From the NCBI RefSeq assembly GCF_001634285.1, contig NZ_CP015438.1:942001-1006000 (forward strand): a DNA stretch of 64,000 bases, read 5' to 3'. Source of the DNA: Anoxybacillus amylolyticus (lineage in GTDB: Bacteria > Bacillota > Bacilli > Bacillales > Anoxybacillaceae). The position numbers and the translations under genes were made by a program. Within the stretch, counting starts at the first letter, position 1. Each line of letters opens with the position of its first letter. This document shows, piece after piece, positions 51,564-62,400 of this stretch. Under the pieces are notes generated by a model. It was not told the DNA's origin, ran no database searches, and saw only the letters and a list, made by a program, of their open reading frames with translations.

Positions 51564-51581
51564 TGAATGATGATTCATTCA
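51564..51581 (+). promoter_or_regulatory. FadR operator upstream of lcfB
   Basis: TGAATGATGATTCATTCA is an 18-bp palindrome (TGAATGA-TGAT-TCATTCA) that fits the Bacillus FadR box (TGAATGAnTAnTCATTCA-like). It overlaps the region just after an AT-rich -10 (TATAAA, 51557-51562) and lies 25 bp before lcfB. B. subtilis lcfB is a known FadR target; long-chain acyl-CoA would relieve repression. Confidence 0.82.
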
Positions 51582-51606
51582 CGAGGTGAATGGGGGAGGG
51601 AGTTTG

Positions 51607-53151
51607 ATGAATTTATCTTCACGGTTGGCAGAGGTGGCACAGCAGTTGCCGCATAAGGAGGCGTATGTATACGAAGGGGAGCGGTGTACATATGGCGAGC
51701 TAAATGCGGCAGTATCGAAGTTTGCTAGCGGGTTGCGCCATCTCGGCATTCAAAAAGGGGATCATATTGCATTATTATTGGGAAACTCACCGTACTTTGT
51801 CATCGGGTTATATGGCGCATTGCGGGCAGGAGCGACAGTTATTCCAATTAATCCAATTTATACGCCTGATGAAATTGGCTACATTTTGAACAATGGGGAC
51901 GTGAAAGCGGTCATTGGCTTAGATTTGCTCGTTCCATTATTTGTGAAAATGGAAGCGCGGCTACCGAAAGTAGAACATGTCATCGTTTGTGAAACACCAC
52001 AAGGAAAAGAACAAGGGGTTTCATTGACGAAAAAAATGAAATCGTTTACAGAAGTGTTGGCAGCAGGGGACATTCATTTTCAAGGGCCGGAATTGGCAGA
52101 GGGCGATGTAGCTGTCATTTTATATACGTCTGGCACGACAGGAAAACCAAAAGGTGCGATGTTGACGCATAGAAATCTTTACAGCAACGCACAAGATACG
52201 GCGAACTATTTAAAAATTAACGGAGAAGACCGCGTCATTGCCGCATTGCCGATGTTCCATGTCTTTTGTTTGACGGTGGCATTAAATGCCCCTCTGATGA
52301 ACGGTGGGACAGTGCTCATCGTTCCGAAATTTAGCCCGGCGAAAATTTTTCAGCTTACACGAGAAGAAAAAGCAACGATTTTTGCTGGCGTGCCGACGAT
52401 GTACAACTTCCTTTATCAATACGAAGAAGGAAAAGCCGAAGATTTGCAGACGCTTCGACTTTGTATCTCTGGCGGGGCGTCCATGCCGGTCGCACTATTG
52501 AAAAACTTTGAACAAAAATTTAAAGTGATCGTTTCGGAAGGATACGGACTGTCGGAAGCATCGCCGGTGACGTGCTTTAATCCGCTCGACCGTCCAAGAA
52601 AACCAGGCTCGATCGGTACAAGCATTATGAACGTTGAGAATAAAGTTGTGAACGAATTTGGCGAAGAAGTTCCAGTTGGCGAAGTTGGGGAACTAATCGT
52701 GCGCGGCCCGAACGTCATGAAAGGGTATTATAACATGCCGGAAGAAACGGCGCACACGATTCGCGACGGCTGGCTATATACAGGCGATTTAGCGAAAATG
52801 GACGAAGAAGGGTATTTTTACATTGTTGACCGGAAAAAAGATATGATTATTGTTGGTGGCTATAACGTGTATCCACGTGAAGTGGAAGAAGTGCTTTACA
52901 GCCATCCAGATGTGGTCGAGGCGGCAGTTATCGGTGTACCAGACCCGAATTTTGGCGAGGCGGTGAAATGTTTTATCGTATCGCGAAATCCGAATTTAAC
53001 AGAAGAGCAACTGATGAGCTATTGCCGCGAGCGTTTAGCAAAATATAAAGTGCCAAGTTCCATTGAATTTTTACAAGAACTTCCGAAAAACACGACCGGA
53101 AAAATTTTGCGCCGAGCGTTAAAAGATCAGTTGACAGCAGCGGAAGCGTGA
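51607..53151 (+). CDS. lcfB: Long-chain fatty-acid-CoA ligase LcfB
   Basis: A 514-residue member of the ANL adenylate-forming family that activates fatty acids for beta-oxidation. The P-loop [11 protein letters not shown] (near 180), core motif [26 protein letters not shown] and the C-terminal catalytic Lys in [11 protein letters not shown] are intact. ATG 51607 follows GGGGGAGGGAG. Length equals LcfB of B. subtilis (513). It is controlled by a FadR operator and closed by a terminator. Confidence 0.93.
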   Translation: MNLSSRLAEVAQQLPHKEAYVYEGERCTYGELNAAVSKFASGLRHLGIQKGDHIALLLGNSPYFVIGLYGALRAGATVIPINPIYTPDEIGYILNNGDVKAVIGLDLLVPLFVKMEARLPKVEHVIVCETPQGKEQGVSLTKKMKSFTEVLAAGDIHFQGPELAEGDVAVILYTSGTTGKPKGAMLTHRNLYSNAQDTANYLKINGEDRVIAALPMFHVFCLTVALNAPLMNGGTVLIVPKFSPAKIFQLTREEKATIFAGVPTMYNFLYQYEEGKAEDLQTLRLCISGGASMPVALLKNFEQKFKVIVSEGYGLSEASPVTCFNPLDRPRKPGSIGTSIMNVENKVVNEFGEEVPVGEVGELIVRGPNVMKGYYNMPEETAHTIRDGWLYTGDLAKMDEEGYFYIVDRKKDMIIVGGYNVYPREVEEVLYSHPDVVEAAVIGVPDPNFGEAVKCFIVSRNPNLTEEQLMSYCRERLAKYKVPSSIEFLQELPKNTTGKILRRALKDQLTAAEA

Positions 53152-53152
53152 A

Positions 53153-53184
53153 AGAAGATGTCCTTTGTAGGGCATCTTCTTTTA
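53153..53184 (+). terminator. Terminator after lcfB
   Basis: AGAAGATGTCC/GGGCATCTTCT stem (53153-53163, 53170-53180) with TTTTAT. Confidence 0.88.
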
Positions 53185-53277
53185 TTAGTGTTTTTCTTGA
53201 GGCTTGGCTCGGAGCGAACGTCATTATAGTCGTCCTAGCTTCCGTCGTCGTTTTAAGTTTATATGCACTCATGTAGA

Positions 53278-53302
53278 AAAACCACCGCGTGCCGGTGGTT
53301 TA
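53278..53302 (-). terminator. Terminator after the sco gene
   Basis: AACCACCG/CGGTGGTT (53280-53287, 53293-53300); on the minus strand TTTTTC follows. It overlaps the stop codon. Confidence 0.85.
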
Positions 53303-53890
53303 TTGTATTTCGTCCATGATGGCGTTATATACTTCCTCTATGTCAAACCCTTTTTTTCCCATGCCGAATTGCTCAATGACCCGGTTGTTTTTATTCAACA
53401 AATATGTATTCGTTGTATGGATAAGCATGCCGTTTCCTGGATCGCGGTATTGGAAAGAAAATGTGTCTGCTATTTTTTTCGTATCTTGTTCGTTTCCACG
53501 CAGCAACACCCAGCCTTTGTCGTTTTGCTTAATTCCAAACGTTTTTGCATAGGCTTGGAGCTTTTCACGTGTATCGCGTTTTGGGTCGATTGTAATCGTG
53601 ATAAACTCGACTTTGTTGCCAAAAACGTGCTGTTTTTCGAGCTTTTGGCGAAGTTTTGTCATTTTGAATGTTGTGTTTGGACAAATATCTGGACAATTTG
53701 TATAAATAAACTCTAGCAGCCGTACTTTCGGTTTTATTTCGCTAAAGCGGTATTCCTCGCCCCATGCGGTTTCCATTGTAATATTACGCGGAAGCTCCAT
53801 TTGCCATTGGCGATATACCGAAAAGTAAAAAATGCCGGCTCCTACACAAAGGACAAATAAGCTGCCTAACGTCCAGTATAGTTTTTTCAA
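53300..53890 (-). CDS. SCO1/SenC copper chaperone for cytochrome c oxidase
   Basis: A 196-residue membrane-anchored thioredoxin-fold protein for assembly of the CuA centre. An N-terminal helix (LYWTLGSLFVLCVGAGIFYF) anchors it outside; the copper site has Cys66 and Cys70 (NCPDICP) and His158 (MLIHTT). TTG 53890 is preferred because the G-rich GGGGGGTG lies 7 bp upstream; GTG 53899 gives three more residues. In B. subtilis the homologue is YpmQ, located elsewhere. Alone in its transcript. Confidence 0.87.
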   Translation of the reverse strand: MKKLYWTLGSLFVLCVGAGIFYFSVYRQWQMELPRNITMETAWGEEYRFSEIKPKVRLLEFIYTNCPDICPNTTFKMTKLRQKLEKQHVFGNKVEFITITIDPKRDTREKLQAYAKTFGIKQNDKGWVLLRGNEQDTKKIADTFSFQYRDPGNGMLIHTTNTYLLNKNNRVIEQFGMGKKGFDIEEVYNAIMDEIQ

Positions 53891-54024
53891 CCAAATCACC
53901 CCCCTTTTTTTCTATCATACACGAAAATAAACGAAAACACGAACGATACTTTTGACATTTGTCTGACGTTCTAATTCCCCGAAAATCGTTTAAACTATAG
54001 GAAAGATTGTCCGGAGGTGATGAT

Positions 54025-55284
54025 GTGAAAAAGATGGTTCGTTGGGCACTAGGGGGGTATATCGTATATTGCATAGGAATCATTGGCTATTTTTTCTTAT
54101 TCGCGCATCCGTCGATTCCTAGCCAATGGAAAGGAACAGCGGCAGATCCGGCCACGTTTTTAACGCCGAATGAGCAACTATTAAGCGAACAGTATTCCCG
54201 ATGGAAAAATGTATTGTTTTTTTTATCCATTCCGTATGATTGGCTCATTTATTTATTTATACTATGGCTAGGAATCGGAAAAACGCTTCAACGATCGGCG
54301 GAGCGAACAACTAAATGGTTTGTGCTACAAGTGGCCTTTTATATGTTTTGGCTCTCGTTGCTTGTAACGATATGGACGTTGCCGATTGATTGGATTAGCT
54401 ATCACATTTCCCGAGCATACGGTGTCAGCACACAACCAATCAGCAGTTGGCTACACGATCAAATGATCAATTTTCTTATCCAAACAGCCGTTTTCTTTTT
54501 AATCGCTCTCGTAATATATTCGTTCATTCGCCGTTTTGATAAGCGATGGTGGTTGTATGCATGGCTTGTGTCCGTGCCGCTGACGGTCTTTTTTATGTTC
54601 ATTCAGCCGGTTGTCATCGATCCACTTTACAACGACTTTTATCCATTAAAAGATAAAGCGTTAGAAGGAAAAATTTTAGCATTGGCAGAAAAAGCGCATA
54701 TCCCCGCAGACCATGTATTTGAGGTGAATATGTCGGAAAAAACGAACGCGCTAAACGCCTATGTCACAGGTATTGGATCACATGCTCGCATCGTATTGTG
54801 GGATACGACGTTAGAACGATTACAAGAGCGAGAAATTTTATTTATTATGGCGCATGAAATGGGACACTATGTGATGAAGCATATTTATTGGGGAGTAGCA
54901 GGAACAATTTTACTTTTATTTGTTGGATTATTTATTACTAATCGTGTTGTCAAATGGCTCATCCGTACATGGGGAAACTCGTTTCATTTACAAAAGATAC
55001 ATGAATTCGCCTCTTTCCCGTTATTTTTGCTCGTTTTTTCTCTTCTTAGCTTTGTGGCCAGTCCTACGGTTAACTTTGTTTCACGGCAAGAAGAGCATGC
55101 CGCAGATCAATACGCGATTCAGCGGACACACGATCCAGAGGCAGCAATTTCCGCTTTTCAAAAGTTAACAAAAGCAGGATTAAGCGAAGTGAACCCTCCT
55201 ACGCTCGTCAAAATATTTCGCTACACCCATCCAACGATTTTCGAACGCATCGTATTTTTAGAGCAAATAAAGCAGAAGGAATAA
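54025..55284 (+). CDS. yhfN: M48-family membrane protease YhfN
   Basis: A 419-residue zinc metalloprotease of the Ste24/HtpX type. About five membrane helices occupy residues 10-195. The zinc motif MAHEMGHYV (His277-Glu-x-x-His) follows NAYVTGIGSHARIVLWDTTL, and a third ligand Glu is in SRQEEHAADQYA near 355. B. subtilis YhfN has 426 residues and the same domain order. GTG 54025 has GGAGGTG upstream. A terminator overlaps the stop codon. Confidence 0.88.
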   Translation: MKKMVRWALGGYIVYCIGIIGYFFLFAHPSIPSQWKGTAADPATFLTPNEQLLSEQYSRWKNVLFFLSIPYDWLIYLFILWLGIGKTLQRSAERTTKWFVLQVAFYMFWLSLLVTIWTLPIDWISYHISRAYGVSTQPISSWLHDQMINFLIQTAVFFLIALVIYSFIRRFDKRWWLYAWLVSVPLTVFFMFIQPVVIDPLYNDFYPLKDKALEGKILALAEKAHIPADHVFEVNMSEKTNALNAYVTGIGSHARIVLWDTTLERLQEREILFIMAHEMGHYVMKHIYWGVAGTILLLFVGLFITNRVVKWLIRTWGNSFHLQKIHEFASFPLFLLVFSLLSFVASPTVNFVSRQEEHAADQYAIQRTHDPEAAISAFQKLTKAGLSEVNPPTLVKIFRYTHPTIFERIVFLEQIKQKE

Positions 55285-55315
55285 ACAGAAAGGGAATGCC
55301 TTTCTGTTTTATTTT
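55284..55315 (+). terminator. Terminator after yhfN
   Basis: AACAGAAAGG/CCTTTCTGTT stem (55284-55293, 55299-55308), then TTATTTTTT. Confidence 0.88.
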
Positions 55316-55494
55316 TTAAAAATTTTAAAAAAACTGTTTTCTTTTTCGAGAGTCTGTTATATAATAACAACAGAATAAATGATATTTGTATTATAACAAA
55401 TTGTCGGGATAGTGGCGGTTATGGAAGACATGAGGGGAGAAGCGAGCATGCGGCTATCTTCCGGCGAAAAGAGATCAAACGGAGGGGAAAGAGA

Positions 55495-56778
55495 ATGACA
55501 AGAGAAGAACGAATCAAAAAACTTGAGGAAAGCTGGCAACTGGAGGAGCGATGGAGAGGAGTTGTCCGCCCGTATTCAGCAGAAGAGGTCATTAAATTAC
55601 GCGGTTCGATCGATATTGAGTATACGCTCGCTCGCCGCGGGGCAGAAAAACTTTGGCATTTATTGAATACGGAAGATTATGTGCATGCACTTGGCGCGTT
55701 GACTGGAAATCAAGCAGTTCAACAAGCAAAAGCGGGATTAAAAGCAATTTATTTAAGCGGTTGGCAAGTCGCTGCTGATGCAAACTTGGCAGGACATATG
55801 TATCCAGACCAAAGCTTATACCCAGCCAACAGCGTACCGCATGTCGTAAAACGGATTAACCAAGCGCTTCAACGTGCCGACCAAATTCAATATTTAGAAG
55901 GTAGCGGTGATCTTGATTATTTCTTGCCGATTGTGGCGGATGCGGAAGCTGGGTTTGGCGGGCAATTGAACGTCTTTGAATTAATGAAAGCGATGATTGA
56001 GGCAGGCGCTGCAGGCGTTCACTTTGAAGACCAGCTTTCTTCCGAGAAAAAATGCGGCCACTTAGGCGGAAAAGTATTGTTGCCGACACAAACGGCGATT
56101 CGTAACTTAATTGCTGCGCGACTTGCAGCAGACGTCATGGGCGTTCCGACGGTCTTAATCGCTCGGACAGACGCCAATGCCGCAGATTTAATCACGAGCG
56201 ATATCGACCCGCGCGACCAAGAGTTTATTACAGGAGAACGCACACCAGAAGGGTTCTTCCGCACGAGAGCGGGTCTTGACCAAGCGATCGCTCGGGGCTT
56301 AGCATATGCACCGTACGCAGACTTAATTTGGTGCGAAACGAGTGAACCAAACTTAGAAGAAGCTCGTCGCTTTGCTGAAGCGATTCATGAGAAATTCCCA
56401 GGCAAACTATTGGCATACAACTGCTCGCCATCGTTTAACTGGAAGAAAAAATTGGACGATGAAACGATCGCAAACTTCCAAAAAGAACTTGGAAAAATGG
56501 GATACAAATTCCAGTTCGTTACATTGGCAGGCTTCCATGCTCTCAACTACAGCATGTTCGAATTGGCACGCGGCTACAAAGATCGTGGCATGGCTGCTTA
56601 CTCAGAGTTGCAGCAAGCTGAATTTGCCGCAGAGAAATACGGCTATACAGCGACAAGACACCAGCGCGAAGTTGGCACAGGTTATTTCGATGAAGTATCG
56701 CAAGTTATTTCTGGTGGTCAATCTTCAACGGTTGCATTAAAAGGTTCAACGGAAGAAGAACAATTTACGACGGCTTAA
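55495..56778 (+). CDS. aceA: Isocitrate lyase
   Basis: A 427-residue TIM-barrel enzyme of the glyoxylate shunt that cleaves isocitrate to glyoxylate and succinate. The catalytic [11 protein letters not shown] (Cys near 187), [25 protein letters not shown] in parts, [11 protein letters not shown] and [12 protein letters not shown] are typical. GGAGGGGAAAGAGA precedes ATG 55495. B. subtilis lacks this enzyme, but thermophilic Bacillaceae have it. Malate synthase is not in the window. It sits next to the fatty-acid gene lcfB, with which it fits metabolically. Confidence 0.96.
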   Translation: MTREERIKKLEESWQLEERWRGVVRPYSAEEVIKLRGSIDIEYTLARRGAEKLWHLLNTEDYVHALGALTGNQAVQQAKAGLKAIYLSGWQVAADANLAGHMYPDQSLYPANSVPHVVKRINQALQRADQIQYLEGSGDLDYFLPIVADAEAGFGGQLNVFELMKAMIEAGAAGVHFEDQLSSEKKCGHLGGKVLLPTQTAIRNLIAARLAADVMGVPTVLIARTDANAADLITSDIDPRDQEFITGERTPEGFFRTRAGLDQAIARGLAYAPYADLIWCETSEPNLEEARRFAEAIHEKFPGKLLAYNCSPSFNWKKKLDDETIANFQKELGKMGYKFQFVTLAGFHALNYSMFELARGYKDRGMAAYSELQQAEFAAEKYGYTATRHQREVGTGYFDEVSQVISGGQSSTVALKGSTEEEQFTTA

Positions 56779-56889
56779 GTTTGATAAACGGTGACAGATA
56801 AAGAGAACGTCCTTTGATATAAAATAGGGCGCGATAAACAGAGGGGCTGTGTGAAAGATGGGGGATTTTATATAAGGAGATCGATAGAC

Positions 56890-56922
56890 ACAAAAGGCTC
56901 GCCAACCGCGGGCCTTTTGTTA
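56890..56922 (+). terminator. Terminator downstream of aceA
   Basis: ACAAAAGGC-TCGC/GCGG-GCCTTTTGT (56890-56902, 56908-56920). It lies about 110 bp after the aceA stop; the intervening stretch shows no gene. Confidence 0.82.
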
Positions 56923-56973
56923 TGAGTAATTTTTTTGAAACATTCCATAATAAAGACAAGGAGGTGTGGAGAG

Positions 56974-57171
56974 ATGGAAAAAAGTAAAGAATTGCCGCTA
57001 GATACGGTGTTAAATCCGGAGCTCCGACTTAGTACAGACTTTCATTTCTGGCAAGCGTTTTTCGATGAAACAGTGAATGCAGGTGATTCAATAGCAGAGC
57101 ACACAGCAATCGAGCAGGCAAACGAATATTTAGCCGAAAAAGCAATAGAACAAACGTTTTTTAATGGATGA
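56974..57171 (+). CDS. Small acidic protein of unknown function
   Basis: A 65-residue protein from ATG 56974, with AAGGAGGTG at 7 bp. It begins MEKSKELPLDTVLNPELRL, has an aromatic patch (DFHFWQAFFDE) and an acidic helix (EQANEYLAEKAIEQTFF). No family is recognised. It lies just upstream of comK, separated by a terminator. A real gene is likely given the strong ribosome-binding site and terminator. Confidence 0.7.
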   Translation: MEKSKELPLDTVLNPELRLSTDFHFWQAFFDETVNAGDSIAEHTAIEQANEYLAEKAIEQTFFNG

Positions 57172-57198
57172 GCGATAAAAAATCGCTCTTTGTTTTTT
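57170..57198 (+). terminator. Terminator before comK
   Basis: GAGCGAT/ATCGCTC stem (57170-57176, 57182-57188), A-rich loop, then TTTGTTTTTT; it overlaps the stop codon. Confidence 0.85.
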
Positions 57199-57268
57199 GA
57201 AAATATAGAAAAATATAACTATCAATGATATGATGGAAGCGTAAACCTTTAAAAGGAGTGGATGAGTG

Positions 57269-57856
57269 ATGAAACTGAATGAACGAGTAGTGGTAGATAG
57301 TTTTATCATGACCCGCTATACAATGGCAATTTTACCACATCTTAGTATGGGGAAATGTTATTCAAAAGTCATTGAAGAAGACGGTGAGTACATCGTTAAA
57401 AAGAGACCGCTCGACATCATTGAACGAAGCTGCGATTACTATGGTGCGAGTTTAAAAGGGAGAAAGCAGGGGACAAAAGCAATTCTTGGGATTACTCATA
57501 AAGCACCAATTGCCGTTGAGCCAAAAAATGAAATTTACGTATTTCCAACCACCTCACCAAACGATGCCCATTGCGTTTGGATCTCGCATATGCATGTCAT
57601 AAAATACGAGCATTCTCACCGCGAGAAAACCATTGTTTATTTAAAAAACAACAAAAAGATTTGCCTCGATGTTTCCTGCCACTCTTTTGTCAACCAGCTG
57701 TACCGAACTGCCCAATTGCGAACGACATTGTCAGAACGAATGGAAGCGCGCGAACGAAAAATGCAATATTTGTTTCGAATGGACAAGCCAGAAGATTTAG
57801 AAAAATTCCAGCGAATAAAAAAACAACACGATCATGAGCTGCAAGATGAAGCATAA
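57269..57856 (+). CDS. comK: Competence transcription factor ComK
   Basis: A 195-residue master activator of DNA uptake genes. Family blocks SFIMTRYTMAILP, IERSCDYYGASLKGRKQGTK (shortened), ILGITHKAPIAVEP and PTTSPNDAHCVWISH are well conserved. ATG 57269 follows AAAAGGAGTGG. No clear K-box (AAAA-N5-TTTT pair) is evident upstream, so autoactivation as in B. subtilis cannot be confirmed. addAB, also involved in recombination of taken-up DNA, lies 2 kb downstream. Confidence 0.93.
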   Translation: MKLNERVVVDSFIMTRYTMAILPHLSMGKCYSKVIEEDGEYIVKKRPLDIIERSCDYYGASLKGRKQGTKAILGITHKAPIAVEPKNEIYVFPTTSPNDAHCVWISHMHVIKYEHSHREKTIVYLKNNKKICLDVSCHSFVNQLYRTAQLRTTLSERMEARERKMQYLFRMDKPEDLEKFQRIKKQHDHELQDEA

Positions 57857-57954
57857 TAAATTTTTCATATGGATTTAAGCTGTTTCTATTTATATTCCCT
57901 TTACAACCGTGTAAAATAAAAACAGATAGCAACAATGTTGAATGGGGAGTATGC

Positions 57955-58572
57955 ATGGACGTTGAAACACTAAAGCACTGGTTTACACTACAGCACGTAC
58001 TACAATTGCTCGAACATTATCGCTCTTTTGGGATGTTGCCGGGGGTAATCGTCACATTATTGGAGTCATTTTTTCCGGTTCTTCCGATGTTTGTACTCGT
58101 CATGGCTAACGCGGCGGCGTTTGGCTTATGGAAAGGGATAATGATTTCATGGATTGGGGCTTGCGTAGGATCGATTCTTGTTTTTTTACTCGCTAGAAAA
58201 GTGGGACAAAAACGATTTTTCCGATTTTTAAATCGACACCAAAAAGTGAGGCAGCTTGTCAGTTGGGTAGAACGCCACGGCTTCGGACCATTGTTCTTGT
58301 TATTTTGTTTTCCGTTTACCCCGTCTGCGATCATTAATGTAGTTGCAGGTCTGTCTCGCGTTAGCAAGCAACAATTTATTTTGTCAGTGTTACTCGGAAA
58401 AATGGTGATGATTTTTGTCATTAGCTTCATTGGCTATGATTTAGCAGCGCTAGCAAAACAACCGCTTCGTACAGTAGCGGTCGTTATCATCGTCTTTCTT
58501 TTATGGTACGCAGGGAAGAAAGTGGAAGCCAAATTTTCATTAACAGAAAAAATGAGCAAGGAAGAATCGTAA
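57955..58572 (+). CDS. yhjE: DedA/SNARE-associated-type membrane protein YhjE
   Basis: A 205-residue protein of the DedA/TVP38 family with about five hydrophobic segments. The conserved part is LESFFPVLPMFVLVMANAAAFG, shortened, and FGPLFLLFCFPFTPSAIINVVAGLSRV in parts. Family members help lipid carrier or proton homeostasis at the membrane. Located next to sipV as in B. subtilis (yhjE-sipV), 17 bp apart. GGGGAGTATGC precedes ATG 57955. Confidence 0.85.
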   Translation: MDVETLKHWFTLQHVLQLLEHYRSFGMLPGVIVTLLESFFPVLPMFVLVMANAAAFGLWKGIMISWIGACVGSILVFLLARKVGQKRFFRFLNRHQKVRQLVSWVERHGFGPLFLLFCFPFTPSAIINVVAGLSRVSKQQFILSVLLGKMVMIFVISFIGYDLAALAKQPLRTVAVVIIVFLLWYAGKKVEAKFSLTEKMSKEES

Positions 58573-58589
58573 ATTAGGTGAATAACGAT

Positions 58590-59126
58590 ATGAGAAACCG
58601 CCCAATCTATCGAAAAAAGACAGTCCTCTGGGGAATCGGATTATCGGTTCTGTTGATTTTTCGGTTTTTACTGTTTACGAATTACGTTGTAGAAGGCGAA
58701 TCGATGATGCCGACGCTTCAACAAGGGAATTTGCTCATTATTAATAAATGGGGAAGCATCCATCGGTTTGACGTCATCGTCTTTCACGCCAATGCACGAG
58801 AGGATTATGTGAAACGCGTCATCGGATTGCCTGGGGATCAGATTACTTATAAAAATGATGTGCTTTATGTGAATGGTAAGCCGACCGAAGAGCCATATTT
58901 AAAGCCATATAAGCGCAAGTTAATTGACGGAAAATTGACGGGAGATTTTACGCTTGAAGAAGTGACGAGAACAAAGGTCGTTCCAAGAGGGTATGTGTTC
59001 GTATTAGGTGATAATCGCTTAAACAGTTGGGATAGCCGACATTTTGGATTTGTGAAGATGAGCAGAATCGTTGGAAAAGTCAATGCCCGCTACTGGCCGT
59101 TTCGTGAATTTGCGACTCGATTTTAA
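58590..59126 (+). CDS. sipV: Type I signal peptidase SipV
   Basis: A 178-residue membrane-bound signal peptidase that removes signal peptides of secreted proteins. One N-terminal helix (VLWGIGLSVLLIFRFLL) is followed by the catalytic Ser38 in EGESMMPT and Lys75 in DYVKRVIGLPGD; box E is LGDNRLNSWDSR. ATG 58590 has AGGTG 9 bp upstream; GTG 58578 is less likely. Closed by a terminator. Confidence 0.92.
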   Translation: MRNRPIYRKKTVLWGIGLSVLLIFRFLLFTNYVVEGESMMPTLQQGNLLIINKWGSIHRFDVIVFHANAREDYVKRVIGLPGDQITYKNDVLYVNGKPTEEPYLKPYKRKLIDGKLTGDFTLEEVTRTKVVPRGYVFVLGDNRLNSWDSRHFGFVKMSRIVGKVNARYWPFREFATRF

Positions 59127-59158
59127 AAAGGTATTCAGCACAGAATACCTTTTTCTTT
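59125..59158 (+). terminator. Terminator after sipV
   Basis: AAAAAGGTATTC/GAATACCTTTTT perfect stem (59125-59136, 59143-59154) with T-rich tail; includes part of the stop codon. Confidence 0.9.
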
Positions 59159-59172
59159 TTTATATAAATGCA

Positions 59173-59299
59173 CAGGCGTGTTGATTAACCAATAAAAACC
59201 AGTTGACATCGCTCTATTCCTAGCTTTTCTGCCGTTGTCGGCAAACGGTACGTTTGCCGACTGGGCATGCTGTACGCATACCCTCCTCGAACAACACTG
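59173..59299. repeat. Dispersed structured repeat, copy B (truncated, inverted)
   Basis: Matches 46222-46345 in inverse orientation, with near identity from CAGGCGTGTTGATTAACC through the GTCGGCAAACG/CGTTTGCCGAC arm to CCTCCTCGAACAA. It then diverges, so one half of the outer stem is missing and the full multi-arm fold cannot form. It lies between sipV and addB. Confidence 0.78.
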
Positions 59300-59412
59300 C
59301 TTAGTTGTATTCATATAGTAAAATAAGGGAATTACTACAATTCTCTTTCAAAAAAACGAACATATGTGCTAAAATAAGAGAAAATAATGGAAAAACAAAG
59401 GTGATGATACTT

Positions 59413-62400
59413 ATGTCGCTTCGCTTAATCATCGGAAGAGCGGGAAGTGGAAAAACGACTCAATGTTTCGCTGAAATTCGCCAACAGCTCAGGAAGCAAC
59501 CGGCTGGCTCGCCAATTATTTATCTCGTGCCAGAACAAATGACCTTTCAATCAGAGTATGCGCTTGTAAAAACGCCGGGACTTGGCGGGATGATTCGTGC
59601 CCAAGTATTAAGCTTTACTCGGCTTGCGTGGCGAGTATTGCAAGAAACAGGGGGGATGAGCCGCTACCATTTAAACGAAACGGGCGTACGCATGTTATTA
59701 AGAAAAATCGTTGAAAAAAAGAAAGAAGAGCTTGTGTTGTTTGCACGGGCAGCAGATAAGCATGGCTTTATCGAACAGTTAGAAGAAATGCTGATTGAAT
59801 GTAAACGATATTGTATTACCCCAATTCAGCTTGAGCAAACGGAAAAACAGTTGCGTTATCGTGCGAGCGCTAGCGAAAAAGTGCTAGCCGATAAGCTGAA
59901 AGATTTACGGCTCATTTATGAAGAATTTGAACACCAACTAATGCAACGGTACGTCGATTCGGAAGATTATTTACGGTTATTAGCAGAAAAAATTCAAAAA
60001 TCGCGGTACATACAAGAGGCCGATATCTATGTGGACGGGTTTCATCATTTTACCCCACAAGAATATATGGTGCTCGAACAACTCTTATGTCACGCCAAAC
60101 GAGTAACGGTGGCGCTAACGGTCGATGCCCCGTATAACGAACATCTTCCACATGATTTGCATTTATTTCGCATGACAGGAAAAACGTATCATGACCTTCG
60201 GAATCTCGCGCTTTTAAATAACGTACAGATAGAGGAAGTAGAAATACGAAGCGAAAATGTTCGCCACGGAAGTGAATCGTTGCGCCATTTAGAAAAATAC
60301 TATGACGTTCGACCAGCCGTTGCCTTTCCACATGCTTGCCAATCGATCCAAATTTGCCAAGCTGCTAATCGTCGCGCGGAAGTGGAAGGGATTGCGCGCG
60401 AAATCATTCATCTTGTTCGCGATGAAGGGTATCGGTATCGCGAATTGGCTGTTTTAGTGCGCAACGCCGAAGACTATCACGATTTAGTTCGCACGATTTT
60501 TACTGATTATAATATTCCATATTTTATCGATGAAAAAGAATCAATGATGCACCATCCGTTGATCGAACTAATTCGCGCAAGTTTAGAAGCGATTCATACA
60601 AACTGGCGATACGAAGCCATATTTCGCGCAGTGAAAACGGACCTCTTTTTTCCACTAGAAAGCGATATCCATGCGATGCGTGAGGCGATCGATCAGCTAG
60701 AGAACTACGTCTTAGCGCAAGGGATTTACGGAACAAAATGGCTTGAGCGATGGACGTATCGACGTTACGTCGGGCTTGATGGCATTTCCATTCCACAAAC
60801 GAACGAAGAAAAAGCAATGGAAGAAAAGTTAAACGAATGGCGCGAAATGATTGCCGCTCCGCTTCATGCACTGCAGAAACGGCTAAAAAAAGCGAAAACA
60901 GGGCGTGACATGTGTGAGGCGCTCTATTTATACTTTGAGCAACTTCAAATCCCCAAAAAATTAGAAAAGCTGCGGGAGGAAGCAGAACAAAGCGGGCAAT
61001 TGCTTCAAGCGCGCTATCACGAGCAAGCATGGGGTGCAGTGATTGAGCTACTTGACCAGTACGTAGAAATTCTTGGCGACGACACATCGCCGGTAAAACT
61101 ATTTGCGACTATTATCGATACGGGATTGGAGAGTTTGCAATTTTCACTCGTACCGCCAGCCATTGACCAAGTGCTCATTGCCCATTTTGATCGATCCCGA
61201 CTTACGGACGTGAAATGTGTATTTATCATTGGGGTCAACGAAGGAGTCATTCCTGCGAAGAAAAATGATGACGGTATGTTATCGGAACAAGACCGCGAAT
61301 TGCTGGAACATTTTTCTGTGCATGTTGCTCCATCAAGCCGAAAGCAATTATTAGATGAGCCGTTTTCCCTTTATTTAGCGCTTGCAAGCCCAAGCGAAAG
61401 GTTGTATGTGACCTATCCTTTAGCAGATGAAGACGGGAAATCACTATTGCCGTCGCTTATGATTAAACGAATAAAAGAAATGTTTCCGGCAGTTGTCGAA
61501 AAACAATGGGGGAACGAACCGCTTAGCCTGTCGTTAGAAGAACAGATGTCTTTCATTACAAACTATTTAACGACGCTCCCATCACTAGCAATGCAACTGC
61601 AAGCATGGAAGCGGCAATATCGTATCGAACCAATTTGGTGGGACGTGTATAACTGCTATGCAGAAAACGGCGAGTGGAAAGAACGCGCCAAAAAAATCGT
61701 AAACGCCCTTTTTTATGAAAACAAACCGAAAAAACTAGAAAAGGCGATAGGAGCAAAGCTGTATGGCAAAAAAATAAAAGCGAGCGTATCACGGGTGGAA
61801 CAATTTAACCGCTGTCCGTTTGCTCATTTTGTTTCTTATGGGCTTCGCTTAAAAGAACGGAATATTTTCCGGTTAGAAGCGCCAGATGTTGGTCAGTTAT
61901 TTCATTATGCGTTAAAAATGATTACGGATCGAATTCGAATAGAAAAACTAAATTGGGCAACGTTGTCTACACAAACGTGTAACCAGTTAGCGCATGACGC
62001 GGTCGAACAAATTGCCCCATATATCCAGCAAGAAATTTTGCTTAGTTCCCATCGCTACCATTACGTGAAGCGAAAGCTAGAGCGAATTATGGCGCGAACG
62101 ACGAGTGTGTTGAGTGAACATGCGAAACGAAGCGGTTTTGCACCGTTGGAAGTAGAATTGCAGTTTGGGGACGACGGTCCTCTTCCGCCACTTCGCATTC
62201 CGTTAGCGGACGGCACAGTGCTCGAACTTGTCGGGCGCATCGACCGAATTGACCGAGCGGAAAGTTCACGAGGCGTTTTGTTGCGTGTCATCGACTATAA
62301 GTCAAGCAATAAAAAACTAGACTTTACAGAAGTTTATTATGGACTGACGTTGCAAATGCTCGCATATTTAGATGTCATTCTCGAATATGCGGAGCAACTT

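Noticed and set aside
53186-53275. Hydrophobic string (VIIVVLASVVVLSLYAL) encoded after lcfB
   Set aside because: It looks like a membrane helix, but there is no start codon or ribosome-binding site in frame; it may be chance or a remnant.
57198-57268. ComK box upstream of comK
   Set aside because: A- and T-runs are present but no AAAA-N5-TTTT dyads at the correct spacing could be found.
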